64,000 bases of DNA from Thiohalocapsa sp. ML1 (GCF_001469165.1 NZ_JABX01000001.1:62001-126000), one strand, 5' to 3'. Counted from the stretch's first letter, positions 1-8,133 are shown. A program made the numbers and translations. The notes: generated by a model from the sequence alone, not told the origin.

Positions 1-557
1 AGGACAAGGCCGTCGCCGTCCGCCGCCTCCAGGCCGAAGGCCGCCGTGTCGCCTTCCTCGGCGACGGCGTCAACGACGCCCCGGCGCTGGTCAGCGCCGA
101 TGTCGGCATCAGCATGCCGAACGGCGCCGACCTCGCCCGCGAGGCCGCCCAGGTGGTGCTGATGCGCCCGGACCTGGACGCGCTGGTGGTGGCCGTCGCC
201 ACGGCGCGGCACACACAGGCCGTACTCAAGCAGTGCGCGGTTGCATCGATCGGCATCAACAGCGCCACCATGGCGCTGGCCGTCGCCGGCCTGCTGCCGC
301 CCGTGGCCGCGGCGACGATCCACAACGGCAGCACCGTCGGTATCCTCGGCTACGCCGCCCTGGCCGGGCGCACCGGCCGGGCGCTCACGCTGCCGGTCGC
401 AGTCGGCGACGACGGCGCTGAGCCGCCGGATGAGGCCGCGGACGACATCGATGCCGGCAACGCGGACGACGCGGCCCCGGCCGCGCTCGCCGCGACGGGC
501 GCGCGGCACCTTGAGCACTCAGCCAACGCGGAGGCGCGCGATGCAGATTTCGCTTGA
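1..557 (+). CDS. Metal-transporting P1B-type ATPase, C-terminal part (5' end outside window)
   Basis: The reading frame is open from the first bases (first full codon at position 3) and ends in TGA at 557. The visible part contains the hinge motif [10 protein letters not shown] of P-type ATPases near its start, followed by two hydrophobic C-terminal helices and the sequence HNGST, as in heavy-metal (P1B) pumps. The enzyme would use ATP to move a metal ion across the inner membrane. The phosphorylation site and metal-binding helices lie outside the window, so the metal cannot be named. The last 60 or so residues form an Ala/Asp-rich tail. The stop overlaps the start of the next gene, which encodes a FeoA-like protein, so the two are probably translated together and iron or another divalent metal is a reasonable guess. 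Confidence 0.9.
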   Translation, partial: DKAVAVRRLQAEGRRVAFLGDGVNDAPALVSADVGISMPNGADLAREAAQVVLMRPDLDALVVAVATARHTQAVLKQCAVASIGINSATMALAVAGLLPPVAAATIHNGSTVGILGYAALAGRTGRALTLPVAVGDDGAEPPDEAADDIDAGNADDAAPAALAATGARHLEHSANAEARDADFA

Positions 558-1329
558 CCAGGCACCGGTGGGCGAGGCGCTCAGGCTCGCCGCGGTGATG
601 CAGTGCCAGCTCGATGTCCGCCTTGCGCGGTTGGGGCTGCATCGCGGCTCCCTGCTGCACCGCGAGGACGAGGAGGTCGTTCTGGCGCCGGTGCGGATAC
701 TTGGCCCCCAGGGCGAGGCGACCCTGTCCGCCGGCATGGCGGCCAAGGTCATCGTGCACCACGACGACGGCCACAAGACCCCCATCATCGAGATGCTGCC
801 CGGCGAGGCCGGCCACATCGAGGGCCTCACCAGCGGCGCCGGACTGGAGGCGGGGCTCGCCACGCTCGGGCTGCACGAGAACGACCGCGTGCAGCTCCTG
901 CGCAAGATCCCGCCCATGCGCTACACGGCGCGCCTGGGCCAGCATCGCCGCGTGCATTTCACCGAGAGCGTCGCCGCCAAGCTCTGGGGCGAGCTGAACG
1001 GCCGCAACGTGCAGTTCGCAAACGCGCGCCGGGATCACCCCTTCTTCGTCACCGCTATCCTTGGCGGCAAGGCCGCGCGGGAACAGATCGAGGCGCTGGG
1101 CATCCGCCCCGGCAGCACCCTGGTCCTGGAGTCCATCGCGCCCGCGCAGGCCGTTGCCGACCTCGATGGCGGCGACCAAGAGCGCATCGTCATCACCAGC
1201 GACGATGGCTTGCGGCTGTATCTGACTCGGGCGCAGGCCGCGCAGGTCATCGTCGAGATCGGCGGCATCGGCACGCAGCCGCCGCTCGGCATCGGCAACG
1301 AGGCCGCGACGGCGCGTCCCGGCGATTGA
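541..1329 (+). CDS. Protein with three FeoA-like domains, coupled to the P-type ATPase
   Basis: The 262-residue protein starts at ATG 541 inside the end of the ATPase gene. A GGAG at about 529-533 supports this start over longer versions of the frame. Three segments (roughly residues 1-80, 85-165 and 170-250) each resemble the SH3-like FeoA fold: a hydrophobic strand, a helix with a leucine-rich 'RL..LGL..G' turn, then further strands. No membrane segment or signal peptide is seen, so it is probably cytoplasmic. FeoA proteins assist the FeoB iron transporter; here the partner would be a P-type ATPase. The assignment rests on pattern only, and the third repeat is the weakest. Function inferred: accessory or regulatory subunit of metal transport. 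Confidence 0.65.
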   Translation: MQISLDQAPVGEALRLAAVMQCQLDVRLARLGLHRGSLLHREDEEVVLAPVRILGPQGEATLSAGMAAKVIVHHDDGHKTPIIEMLPGEAGHIEGLTSGAGLEAGLATLGLHENDRVQLLRKIPPMRYTARLGQHRRVHFTESVAAKLWGELNGRNVQFANARRDHPFFVTAILGGKAAREQIEALGIRPGSTLVLESIAPAQAVADLDGGDQERIVITSDDGLRLYLTRAQAAQVIVEIGGIGTQPPLGIGNEAATARPGD

Positions 1330-1646
1330 TCCTGCTGCCGTCGCCGCGCCGCCGGTGACCCTATGCTTGAGGGCCAAGGGCCAAGGTGCCCTCCTCGGCC
1401 CTTAGCCCTTAGCCCCCTTGGCGCGGGTGCACGCGGCGGTCGCCGCCCGCGCCGACATGAAGCGGACACATCCGCTTGGTAACCTCGTCGCCCTGCCGTC
1501 GGGCGAAAGCCGATCCGTCGATCAGCCCGAAGGCGAGCAGCACCGCAGCCGACCGCCCGGCTTGCGGCTGTATTCGGAGTTCTTCATGGGCGCAGACGCC
1601 GGGGAGCACCGGGCACAATCCTGCGCGCTGCGTCGAGGGCCAAGCA
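1330..1646. other. Intergenic region with one heptamer-repeat hairpin
   Basis: This stretch of 317 bases separates the FeoA-like gene from the phosphatase gene. It contains a GGGCCAA-type inverted repeat (listed separately). No other gene, RNA or clear promoter was recognised. Upstream ATGs in the phosphatase frame (from 1476) lack a signal peptide or ribosome-binding site and were not used. Confidence 0.5.
1371..1420. repeat. Heptamer-repeat hairpin, copy 1
   Basis: Two GGGCCAA units (1371-1386) face three inverted units of the CCCTTAG/CCCTTGG type (1394-1420) across a short loop, so the transcript can fold into a long hairpin. The same unit recurs at least five more times in this window, always between genes. 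Confidence 0.75.
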
Positions 1647-3203
1647 ATGTTTCCGCCCCAAGGCTTCAGCAGGCGCGACCTGCTCCGCGCCCTCGCGAGC
1701 CTGCCGCTCGCGGGCGTCGCCACCCCGCTGCTCGCCGCGCCGACCTTCGCGCGCGACCCCTTCAGCTTGGGCGTCGCATCCGGTTACCCGCGGCCGGACG
1801 GCATGGTGCTCTGGACGCGTCTCGCGCCGGAGCCGCTTGCGCCCGCCGGCGGCATGCCGCCCGTGAACGTGCCGGTGCGCTGGGAGCTCGCGCGGGACCA
1901 GGGCTTTCGCGACATCGCCGCCGCCGGCACCGTGTACGCGACGCCGGACTGGGCGCACGCGGTGCATGTCGAGCCCTACGGCCTGGCGCCGGATCACGAC
2001 TACTGGTACCGATTTCATACCGGCGGTGCCACGAGCCCCGTGGGGCGCACGCGCACCGCGCCGCCGCTCGATGCGACCGCGGCGCAGCTTCGCCTCGGGG
2101 TGGGCTCTTGCCAGCACTATGCCCACGGCTACTACAGCGCCTACCGGCATGTGGCGGCCGATGGCCTGGATCTGTTTCTGCACCTGGGCGACTACATCTA
2201 CGAGCACCCGGGCGGGGCCGACCTGGTGCGCTCCCAGGGGCACGTGGAGCCGGTGACCTTGGAGGACTATCGCCGGCACTACGCCCTGTACAAGTCCGAC
2301 CCGGCGCTGCAGGCCGCGCACGCGAGCTGCCCCTGGCTCGTGGTCTGGGACGACCACGAGGTGGACAACGACTACGCCGGCGCGTTGTCGCAGGACGACG
2401 ACGAGCCGGCGTGGTTCCTCGCCCGCCGCGCGGCGGCCTACCGCGCCTACTACGAGCACATGCCGCTGCCGCGCGGCATGGTCCCGTTCGGCCCGCACAT
2501 GCGCATCTACACCCGCCTGGACTACGGCAGGCTTGCGCGCCTGCACATGCTGGACGATCGCCAGTACCGCAGCCCGCAGCCCTGCCCGAAGCCCGGCCGC
2601 GCCGGCTCCAATATGATCGGCGGCGACTGCGCCGAGCGGTTGAATCCGGCGGCGACGCTGCTTGGCGAGCGCCAAGAGCGCTGGCTCGCCGCCGGTCTGC
2701 GCGGCTCCGCCGCCCGCTGGAACCTGCTCGGCCAGCAGACGCTGATGGCTGAGGCCGATGGCCGCGAGGGGCCGGGGGAGCGATTTTTCTCCGACGGCTG
2801 GGACGGCTATCCGGCCGCCCGGCAGCGGCTGCTCGACCTGTTCGCCCAGGACGTCTGCGCCAATCCCGTGGTGCTCGGCGGCGACGTGCACTCGTTCTGG
2901 GTCGCGGACTTGAAGCCGGACTTCGGCAATGCGCGCTCCCCAACGGTCGCGAGTGAATTCGTCGGCACGTCCATCAGCTCGCGTCCGCCCCCGGAGGACC
3001 ACATCCAGGCCGCATTGCGTGAGAACCCGCATATCCACTACGCCACCGGCCTGCACCGGGGCTATCTGCGACTCACACTGAGGCCGGAGCGGCTCACGGC
3101 CGAGCTGCAAGGGGTGGCGAGCGTGCGCGAGCCCGAGGCACCCTGCGACACCCTGGCGACCTTCACCGTCGAGCACGGGCGCGCGGGGCCGGTGGCGGGC
3201 TGA
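1647..3203 (+). CDS. phoD: PhoD-family alkaline phosphatase/phosphodiesterase, Tat-exported
   Basis: The 518-residue protein begins at ATG 1647 with a twin-arginine signal (SRRDLL at residues 8-13, then a hydrophobic stretch ending in an Ala-rich cleavage site). The PhoD N-terminal domain is followed by the metallophosphatase core: GSCQHY, LHLGDYIYE, WDDHEVDNDY and GGDVHSFW carry the metal-binding Asp, Asn and His residues of the family. Known members hydrolyse phosphate mono- or diesters in the periplasm and help in phosphate scavenging. Length is normal for the family. No Pho box was recognised upstream, so phosphate control is not shown by the sequence. The gene stands alone, with an opposing gene 29 bases downstream. 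Confidence 0.9.
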   Translation: MFPPQGFSRRDLLRALASLPLAGVATPLLAAPTFARDPFSLGVASGYPRPDGMVLWTRLAPEPLAPAGGMPPVNVPVRWELARDQGFRDIAAAGTVYATPDWAHAVHVEPYGLAPDHDYWYRFHTGGATSPVGRTRTAPPLDATAAQLRLGVGSCQHYAHGYYSAYRHVAADGLDLFLHLGDYIYEHPGGADLVRSQGHVEPVTLEDYRRHYALYKSDPALQAAHASCPWLVVWDDHEVDNDYAGALSQDDDEPAWFLARRAAAYRAYYEHMPLPRGMVPFGPHMRIYTRLDYGRLARLHMLDDRQYRSPQPCPKPGRAGSNMIGGDCAERLNPAATLLGERQERWLAAGLRGSAARWNLLGQQTLMAEADGREGPGERFFSDGWDGYPAARQRLLDLFAQDVCANPVVLGGDVHSFWVADLKPDFGNARSPTVASEFVGTSISSRPPPEDHIQAALRENPHIHYATGLHRGYLRLTLRPERLTAELQGVASVREPEAPCDTLATFTVEHGRAGPVAG

Positions 3204-3232
3204 CAGCGCCGCGCGCGCATCCGCGCGGGGAT

Positions 3233-3925
3233 TCAGCGCTGCCGATGCGGGCGGAAGATGCCGCAGCCGAGCTTGCGCAGCTCGCCCAAGCCCGCCTCCT
3301 GCAGGTGCACGCTGTCGTCAGGGCTCAAGCCGCTCAGCGTGACGGCGCAGCAGGGCCTTTCCTGCAGCGGCGGCTGCGCAGGTGCCGGCTCCAGCGAGAC
3401 CAGGGCCTCAACCTCAAGCGCGTCGAGCTCATCGCTCAGCGCCGCGGCGAAGCCGGCCAGCGTGTCGCCGCCGACGCCGCGCGCCGAGCGCCGAGGCCCG
3501 AGCCAGTCCGGCCCGTTCTGCGCCGTCGCGAGCGTGACCCAAGGGGAGTGCAGCACCGCGCAGGGCTTGATCGCTTCCACCAGTGCCTGTGGAGCGAAAC
3601 GGACCTCCAATCCATCGACGTAGAGGACGCCGCCTGCCAGACCGAGCACGCACGGCAGATCTTCCGCGGGCAGGCGCAGCAGCAGTGATCGGGCGCCCTC
3701 GCCGGCGCCACTGCGGCCCTCCGCCGCGTCCACCTGCACGGCCGCGATCGCGAGTACGTCCGTCGCTGCGAACCAATCCCCGCAGCGCGGTGCCCGGCAC
3801 AGCGCGCGGTAGAGCGCCTCGGGCGCAATGAGGTCGAGCGGCTGGCCCTGGACCAGAAACCGCACATCTACCGTCGAAGAGATGACGACGGGTGCCTTGG
3901 AGTCGGCACAGCAATAAAGGGGCAT
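3233..3925 (-). CDS. Orphan Cas6/Cmx6-like protein (CRISPR RNA endonuclease family), probably lacking the catalytic histidine
   Basis: The 230-residue protein starts at an ATG preceded by GGGAGG. Several segments match the Cas6/Cmx6 (type I-MYXAN) pattern: 'VDVRF.VQGQPL' at residues 19-30, 'LLLRLPAEDLPCVLGLAG' mid-protein, and the glycine-rich end 'GLGELRKLGCGIFRPH'. In the family as I recall it, the first strand is followed by a 'DHGYALY' helix that carries a histidine; here it reads LIAPEALY, so that residue appears to be lost. No CRISPR array and no other cas gene occurs in the window. The neighbours are sox genes, and an FNR/Dnr-type box lies about 40 bases upstream. It may be an RNA-binding protein recruited for another job. 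Family assignment is by pattern memory, not by search. Confidence 0.6.
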   Translation of the reverse strand: MPLYCCADSKAPVVISSTVDVRFLVQGQPLDLIAPEALYRALCRAPRCGDWFAATDVLAIAAVQVDAAEGRSGAGEGARSLLLRLPAEDLPCVLGLAGGVLYVDGLEVRFAPQALVEAIKPCAVLHSPWVTLATAQNGPDWLGPRRSARGVGGDTLAGFAAALSDELDALEVEALVSLEPAPAQPPLQERPCCAVTLSGLSPDDSVHLQEAGLGELRKLGCGIFRPHRQR

Positions 3926-3966
3926 CGACGTTCCTCCCTGCCGGGCGGCCGGTTGGCCGAAACGAG

Positions 3967-3980
3967 TTGATCAGCGTCAA
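3967..3980 (-). promoter_or_regulatory. FNR/Dnr-type box upstream of the Cas6-like gene
   Basis: TTGATCAGCGTCAA matches the FNR/ANR/Dnr consensus TTGAT-N4-ATCAA at nine of ten fixed positions. It lies 41-55 bases before the start of the Cas6-like gene and downstream of soxX, so it would act on the former. It suggests control by oxygen or nitric oxide. Confidence 0.5.
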
Positions 3981-4101
3981 CGTCGTTGTAGCACGGCCGC
4001 CGGCTCACCCATTGAGCCGGCAGGCTGCAGGCGGTGCGCGTCCCAAGCACCGAGACCCAGCGGCCGCCGGCGCCCCTCGGGAGCAAGCGCCGGCGGGCCG
4101 G

Positions 4102-4848
4102 TCAGTCCTGCGCCGCCGCGTCAGCCTCCACGGTTTGGGGTAGGTCCTGGTTCACCGGCGACTCCGGATCGAGCAGATAGGCCATGACGTCGGCCATCTG
4201 CTCCGGCGTCAGCGTGCCGTGGTGGCCGAAGCGCGGCATGGTCGTGCACGGAAAGAACAGGTGCGCGTTGTACAGGATTTGGTAGGTGTGCTTGAGCATC
4301 GGCTCGCTCGTGCCGCGCAGCCGGCCATAACCGGTCAGGCTCGGGCCGACGGTGCCGTACGCGGTCTCGTTCGGGTCGAGCTGATGGCAGGCGTAGCAGT
4401 TGCCGCCGGGGGGCTGACTGTCGTGGTCGTCCGGGTTGTGGCCGATGCGATAGCCGAAGCCGGAGCGCGCGACCGCCTCGCCGCGCTGCCAGTCGCCGAG
4501 CTTCAAACCATCCTCCGGCAAGACAATGGAGGCGTCCGCCAGGGCGCTGATCTTGGCGGCCGTCGCGCGGTCGAGCTGCGCGCCGGCGCGGGCGATGGCG
4601 GAGCAGACCTTCTGGGTGCGGTCCTGCACCATGCGCTCGCGCGCGGTGCCGCCGGTCTGGGTGCCAGCTTCCAGGTCGAAGCCGCCGGCCTCGAAGATCA
4701 GATAGTCCGCGAGCTCTTCCGGGCTCATGGCCGTGTAGGCGGCCTGCGGCGAGGGCGGTGCGGCGGTGGCGGCGGGCAGGGCGAGCAGCGCTGCAGTCGC
4801 TGCGGCCACAAGGGTGGGGTATCGGATCATCATGCGGTCTACGCTCAT
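4102..4848 (-). CDS. soxX: SoxX, c-type cytochrome of the SoxAX complex
   Basis: The 248-residue protein has an N-terminal hydrophobic signal sequence (about residues 7-30 from the chosen ATG), a single haem-binding motif CYACH in the setting GNCYACHQLDPNE, and the family segment YGTVGPSLTGYGRLRG. The Met of 'TTMPRFGH' is the likely distal haem ligand. Together with SoxA it starts thiosulfate oxidation in the periplasm by joining thiosulfate to the SoxY carrier. The protein is longer than the smallest SoxX proteins because of an N-terminal extension of about 100 residues before the haem domain. The ATG at 4848 follows a GAGG and lies 14 bases after the soxA stop, so soxA-soxX is an operon. 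A start at the ATG pair 15-18 bases downstream is also possible. Confidence 0.92.
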   Translation of the reverse strand: MSVDRMMIRYPTLVAAATAALLALPAATAAPPSPQAAYTAMSPEELADYLIFEAGGFDLEAGTQTGGTARERMVQDRTQKVCSAIARAGAQLDRATAAKISALADASIVLPEDGLKLGDWQRGEAVARSGFGYRIGHNPDDHDSQPPGGNCYACHQLDPNETAYGTVGPSLTGYGRLRGTSEPMLKHTYQILYNAHLFFPCTTMPRFGHHGTLTPEQMADVMAYLLDPESPVNQDLPQTVEADAAAQD

Positions 4849-4862
4849 GGCTGTTCTTGTCC

Positions 4863-5708
4863 TCAACGCTTCTTGTCCGGAAGGATCGCGGGCTGGCCCC
4901 GCGCGGCGTCGGTCCAGAAGGACATCAACGCGATGGCGGCGTCGGAGCCCGAGATGCTCTGCGGCTGGCGCATCTGCCAGTAGCAGCCGCGGATGCGGTG
5001 ATTGCTGCTGCGCACCTCCTGCTGGCCGACGCGATAAGCCGGCCAGGAGATGGCCTTGCTCCACTCGTGCGGCTCGTTGACGCTCGGCAGCACGGACGCA
5101 CGGATACGCTTGCCGGACTGGCCGTGACAGGTGCTGCAACTGAAGTCGGACGTGCCGGCGCGGCGGAAGAACAGCGCCTCGCCGGCGTCGCGCATGGCCT
5201 GCTCCAGCGGATGCTCCAGCGGCGGGTTCCAGGGCAGGCCGCTGGATCGATAGGCGATGAAGGTCTGGAGCTTCATCATGTCCGAGTCGGAGCCATGGCG
5301 GGTCTTGACCTCCGGGTCGTCCGCCGAGAAGCCCTGAATCGTCGTCATGCAGTGCGCAAGCCGGGTCTCGAGGTCCATGACCCGGCCGGTGTCCGCGAAG
5401 AAGCGCGGCAGCTCGACATAGGCGCCGTCGACAACGCCGGGCCCCTTGCCCAGGTCGCAGGTCTCAAGCGACACGTTGTTCGGGCCACGGGGCTCGCTGA
5501 ACAGCGCTGCGCCTTCCTCCGCGACCCATAGGGCCGCGTTGTCCGGCATCATCATGATGTTCTGCTCACTCTGGGTCAGATACGCGGACTCGTTGTCGTC
5601 GATGAGCGCTTGCAGAACCTCTTCCGGCGCACGCCATTGGCTGTCTGCGAGCACCACGGTGGAGAGGCATGCCGCCAGGCAGGCCGCGCATAGGGTTAAT
5701 CTCAGCAT
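4863..5708 (-). CDS. soxA: SoxA, c-type cytochrome of the SoxAX complex
   Basis: The 281-residue protein starts at an ATG with a strong GGGAGGAG site. Residues 1-22 form a Sec signal peptide ending near VLADS. There is one classical haem motif, CSTCHG, and the conserved RGCYWQMR segment whose cysteine ligates the active-site haem in SoxA proteins. Additional cysteines (CDLGKGPG and LAHCM) sit where dihaem SoxA proteins carry a disulfide or a first haem, and this is therefore a mono-haem type. With SoxX it oxidatively couples thiosulfate to SoxYZ. soxB, soxY and soxZ are not in the window. The divergent region upstream holds a perfect 7-8-7 palindrome that may be an operator. Confidence 0.94.
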   Translation of the reverse strand: MLRLTLCAACLAACLSTVVLADSQWRAPEEVLQALIDDNESAYLTQSEQNIMMMPDNAALWVAEEGAALFSEPRGPNNVSLETCDLGKGPGVVDGAYVELPRFFADTGRVMDLETRLAHCMTTIQGFSADDPEVKTRHGSDSDMMKLQTFIAYRSSGLPWNPPLEHPLEQAMRDAGEALFFRRAGTSDFSCSTCHGQSGKRIRASVLPSVNEPHEWSKAISWPAYRVGQQEVRSSNHRIRGCYWQMRQPQSISGSDAAIALMSFWTDAARGQPAILPDKKR

Positions 5709-5846
5709 GGATAGGTCTCCTCCCGGTTCCTCGGGGTTGTAGTTGTGGGACAGCGGCGGGGCGGGTCGAGCGCAAAGGAGCAGAAAAGGACCCCCGCGGC
5801 ACTGACGGCTCATCATGTGGTCGTCGCGGCGGCGCACACGACGGAC

Positions 5847-5868
5847 AATTCGTGCGTAGTAACGAATT
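5847..5868. promoter_or_regulatory. Palindromic operator candidate between soxA and the hydrolase gene
   Basis: AATTCGT and ACGAATT form a perfect inverted repeat of seven bases separated by eight bases. It lies in the 238-base divergent region between soxA and the tandem hydrolase gene and is AT-rich against a GC-rich background. Such spacing fits a dimeric repressor. Which regulator binds is unknown. Confidence 0.4.
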
Positions 5869-5946
5869 TTTCGCAACGCCGGTCCAGTGTCCGCGAACCG
5901 CGAACGGTGCGCTGGCCGAAGCCGTCTGCCCCGAGGAGCCCCGATA

Positions 5947-7509
5947 ATGAGCAAGACCCTGGTCGTACTGGTGCCGGACTACCGCGGAGATCCCGCGAAC
6001 CTCGCGCCGCTGAAGGAGCTTTTGCTGCGGGAGACGGACCTCGCCGATGCGCTTTGGCTGGACTTCGACTATCGGCTCTCGCCGCTCAGCAACCGCGACC
6101 CGGAAGGCATCGCCGAGAACCTGAACGCGACCATCGAGAACTACGTCTACGCCCACCGCACCCAGGTCGCGCGCATCATCCTCGCCGGCCACAGCATGGG
6201 CAGCACGCTGGTGCGCCGGGCCTTTCTGGATGCCTCCGGCTATGGCGCCAAGGTGGGCCGCACGGATGTCTGGCCCGGGCTCGTGACGCGGATCGTGCTG
6301 CTCGGCGCCTTCGGGCGCGGGTTCAGCGCCCACTTCGTCCCGTGGCGGCAGCGGATCTGGCTCGCGCCGCTGATGCGCCTGGCAAGCGCCCTCGGTTTCG
6401 GCGGCATGCTGCGGGCGATGCTGCGCGGTGCAGACTACATCTCGCGGCTGCGCATCGACTGGGTGCTGTTCAACCGCAACGAGTCGAACCAGCCGCGGGT
6501 CATTCACCTGCTTGGCACCAACGACCCCTTCATCCGCCCGGAGGACGTCATCGACCTGGAGGAGTTCCCGAACGCGACGCCGGTGCGCGTGCCGGGGGCG
6601 ACGCATGCGAGCATCGTCCGGCCCAACGCCAACACCTCGACGGCGCTGGTGCGCGCCTTCCTGGGCGCGTCCCAGGCGGACGTGGAGGTGACCACCCCGG
6701 CCGAGGCGACACGGGTGTTCTTTCTGATGCACGGCATCCGCGACTCGCGCGAGTGCTTCCAGCGCGTCGCGGAGCAGCTTGAGCAACGCGACCCGCAGGC
6801 CAAGGTCATCGTGCCCACCTACGGCTACCTGTCCGCCCGGCGGTTTCTCAGCACCCGCGCGCGGAACAACCTGGTGCCCTGGTTCGTTGACCAGATCAGC
6901 GAGCAGCTCGCGCGCAACCCGAGCGCGACCTTCTGCTATGCGGGCCACAGCAACGGCACCTACATCTTGGGCGAGGTGCTGCGCCGCTTCCCCCGGTTGC
7001 GCTTCGAGCGAGTCTACCTTGCCGCGAGCCTGCTGCCGGCGGACTACCCCTGGCAGCAGGTCATCGGCGCGCGACAGCAGGTGCAGCGGCTGCGCTGCGA
7101 CATGGGCTCGGAGGATTGGCCCGTCGGCGTGCTCTGCCGCGTGCTGCATCGGCTCGGCATGCGCAGCCTCGGGGCCGGCGGCGCCGACGGCTTCGAGTAC
7201 GGCGACCGGGACCTGATCGGCTACAACCGCTACACCGGTGGCCACGGCGCCATGCTGAGCGGGCAGAACACGGACTCGATAGCCGACTTCCTGCTCACCG
7301 GCGAGCCGCTCGCGCGCGCCGACCTGCCGGCACCAGCGAAGCCATCGGCCGCCTTCACGCTGTTCGCCAAGTACGGCGACGTGCTGCTGCCGGGGCTACT
7401 CGGGATGTTGGCCGTGCTGGTGGCCGGACTCACGCTGCTGACGCCCTGGGGCTGGCTCCTGCCGCCTGCGCTCGCACTCATGATCTGGATCGTGCTCGGG
7501 CGGTTCTAA
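5947..7509 (+). CDS. Tandem alpha/beta-hydrolase with C-terminal membrane anchor
   Basis: The 520-residue protein starts at ATG 5947 after GAGGAG. It carries two serine-hydrolase nucleophile elbows: GHSMGS (Ser at about residue 83) and GHSNGT (Ser at about 335). Each lies in its own alpha/beta-hydrolase-like half: the first contains TNDPF and PGATHASI, the likely Asp and His region; the second begins FFLMHGIRDS near residue 258. Residues from about 480 to the end form two hydrophobic helices, so the protein is probably anchored in the inner membrane by its tail. Substrate unknown: lipase, esterase or acyltransferase are all possible. The gene is divergent from soxA and has no operon partner. 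Confidence 0.75.
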   Translation: MSKTLVVLVPDYRGDPANLAPLKELLLRETDLADALWLDFDYRLSPLSNRDPEGIAENLNATIENYVYAHRTQVARIILAGHSMGSTLVRRAFLDASGYGAKVGRTDVWPGLVTRIVLLGAFGRGFSAHFVPWRQRIWLAPLMRLASALGFGGMLRAMLRGADYISRLRIDWVLFNRNESNQPRVIHLLGTNDPFIRPEDVIDLEEFPNATPVRVPGATHASIVRPNANTSTALVRAFLGASQADVEVTTPAEATRVFFLMHGIRDSRECFQRVAEQLEQRDPQAKVIVPTYGYLSARRFLSTRARNNLVPWFVDQISEQLARNPSATFCYAGHSNGTYILGEVLRRFPRLRFERVYLAASLLPADYPWQQVIGARQQVQRLRCDMGSEDWPVGVLCRVLHRLGMRSLGAGGADGFEYGDRDLIGYNRYTGGHGAMLSGQNTDSIADFLLTGEPLARADLPAPAKPSAAFTLFAKYGDVLLPGLLGMLAVLVAGLTLLTPWGWLLPPALALMIWIVLGRF

Positions 7510-7661
7510 GGCTGCTGCACGTGGCCTGCCCCTAGCCACCGTGTACAGTCTTGCAACCGCGCAGCCGACCCTAGAAGCCCGGTTGACGGCACCTGCGCGG
7601 TGGTAACCGCTTATCGGCCCGACCCGACATTGTGGGACGACCAGGTCAGAACCCGGAGCCA

Positions 7662-7919
7662 ATGATGCATTGCGTGATCTGCAAGCAGAGCGAACCCCGG
7701 CCCGGCACCGTGACAGTGACGCTGGAACGGGACGGCGCGACTGTCGTCGTCAACCAGGTGCCGGCGATGGTCTGCGACAACTGCGGCGAATAGTACCTGG
7801 ACGAGGCCATGACGGAGCGCGTGCTGGCGATGGGGGAGGCGCGGGGGGCGCTGGGGGCGCTGGGGGCGCTGGGGGCGCGCACAATCGGGCTAGCGCGAAC
7901 ACAAAAAAGCCGCCAGTAG
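7662..7919 (+). pseudogene. YgiT/MqsA-type zinc-finger antitoxin remnant with in-frame stop
   Basis: From ATG 7662 or 7665 the frame encodes MHCVICKQ and, about 35 residues later, VCDNCGE, the two CxxC zinc-binding pairs of YgiT-type (MqsA N-terminal) proteins. A TAG at 7791-7793 then stops translation exactly where the family continues with 'EYLDE'. Beyond it the same frame reads YLDEAMTERVL as expected, then runs into a GCGCTGGGG-type repeat and ends at 7919. One base change (GAG to TAG) explains the stop. No toxin partner is visible nearby. A truncated but folded 43-residue zinc finger could still be made. Confidence 0.65.
7840..7877. repeat. Short tandem repeat GGGGCGCTG within the YgiT remnant
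   Basis: Four near-identical copies of a nine-base unit (GGGGCGCTG and variants) follow one another here, coding for Gly-Ala-Leu repeats in the frame of the remnant. The array suggests replication slippage in a gene no longer under selection. Confidence 0.7.
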
Positions 7920-7924
7920 GCGGC
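7902..7924 (-). terminator. Rho-independent terminator of the tRNA-Met gene
   Basis: On the minus strand GCCGCC-TACT-GGCGGC forms a six-pair GC stem with a four-base loop and is followed by six T residues. It lies about 20 bases after the tRNA gene. Confidence 0.85.
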
Positions 7925-7942
7925 TGATTCGTTTCGGTTATC

Positions 7943-8019
7943 TGGTGGCTACGGCTAGATTCGAACTAGCGACATCGGCATTATGAGTGCCGCGCTCTAA
8001 CCAACTGAGCTACGTAGCC
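7943..8019 (-). tRNA. tRNA-Met (anticodon CAT), elongator type
   Basis: On the minus strand the gene begins GGCTACGTAGCTCAG, has the D-arm GCTCAGTTGGTTAGAGC, the anticodon loop ACTCATAA with anticodon CAT, the T-arm GTTCGAATC, a closed seven-pair acceptor stem and an encoded CCA end. The 5' G1-C72 pair and the overall sequence match the elongator rather than the initiator Met tRNA. Confidence 0.96.
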
Positions 8020-8100
8020 GGAAAGACCGCGAACTTTAGCCGGCCGGCTTGCCTCCGTCAAGCACGGGGACTTGGCCTTCCGCCGGCAGTTCTTCCTCCT

Positions 8101-8133
8101 CAGCCCTCGGCCCTCGGCCCTCGGCCCTGCCCC
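8101..8133. repeat. Heptamer repeat, copy 2
   Basis: Four to five tandem units of the type CCCTCGG lie in the short gap after the ychF stop. No inverted arm is obvious, so this copy is a one-sided version of the repeat. Confidence 0.65.

Noticed and set aside
3233-4101. CRISPR array near the Cas6-like gene
   Set aside because: I looked for regularly spaced direct repeats on both sides and elsewhere in the window and saw none. The tandem 29-base units at 36819 have no spacers between them.
5566-7245. Antisense open frame of 559 codons over the tandem hydrolase gene
   Set aside because: It is a shadow of high-GC coding sequence: low-complexity composition (Ala, Arg, His, Val), no ribosome-binding site and no motif. 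The plus-strand gene has clear hydrolase motifs.
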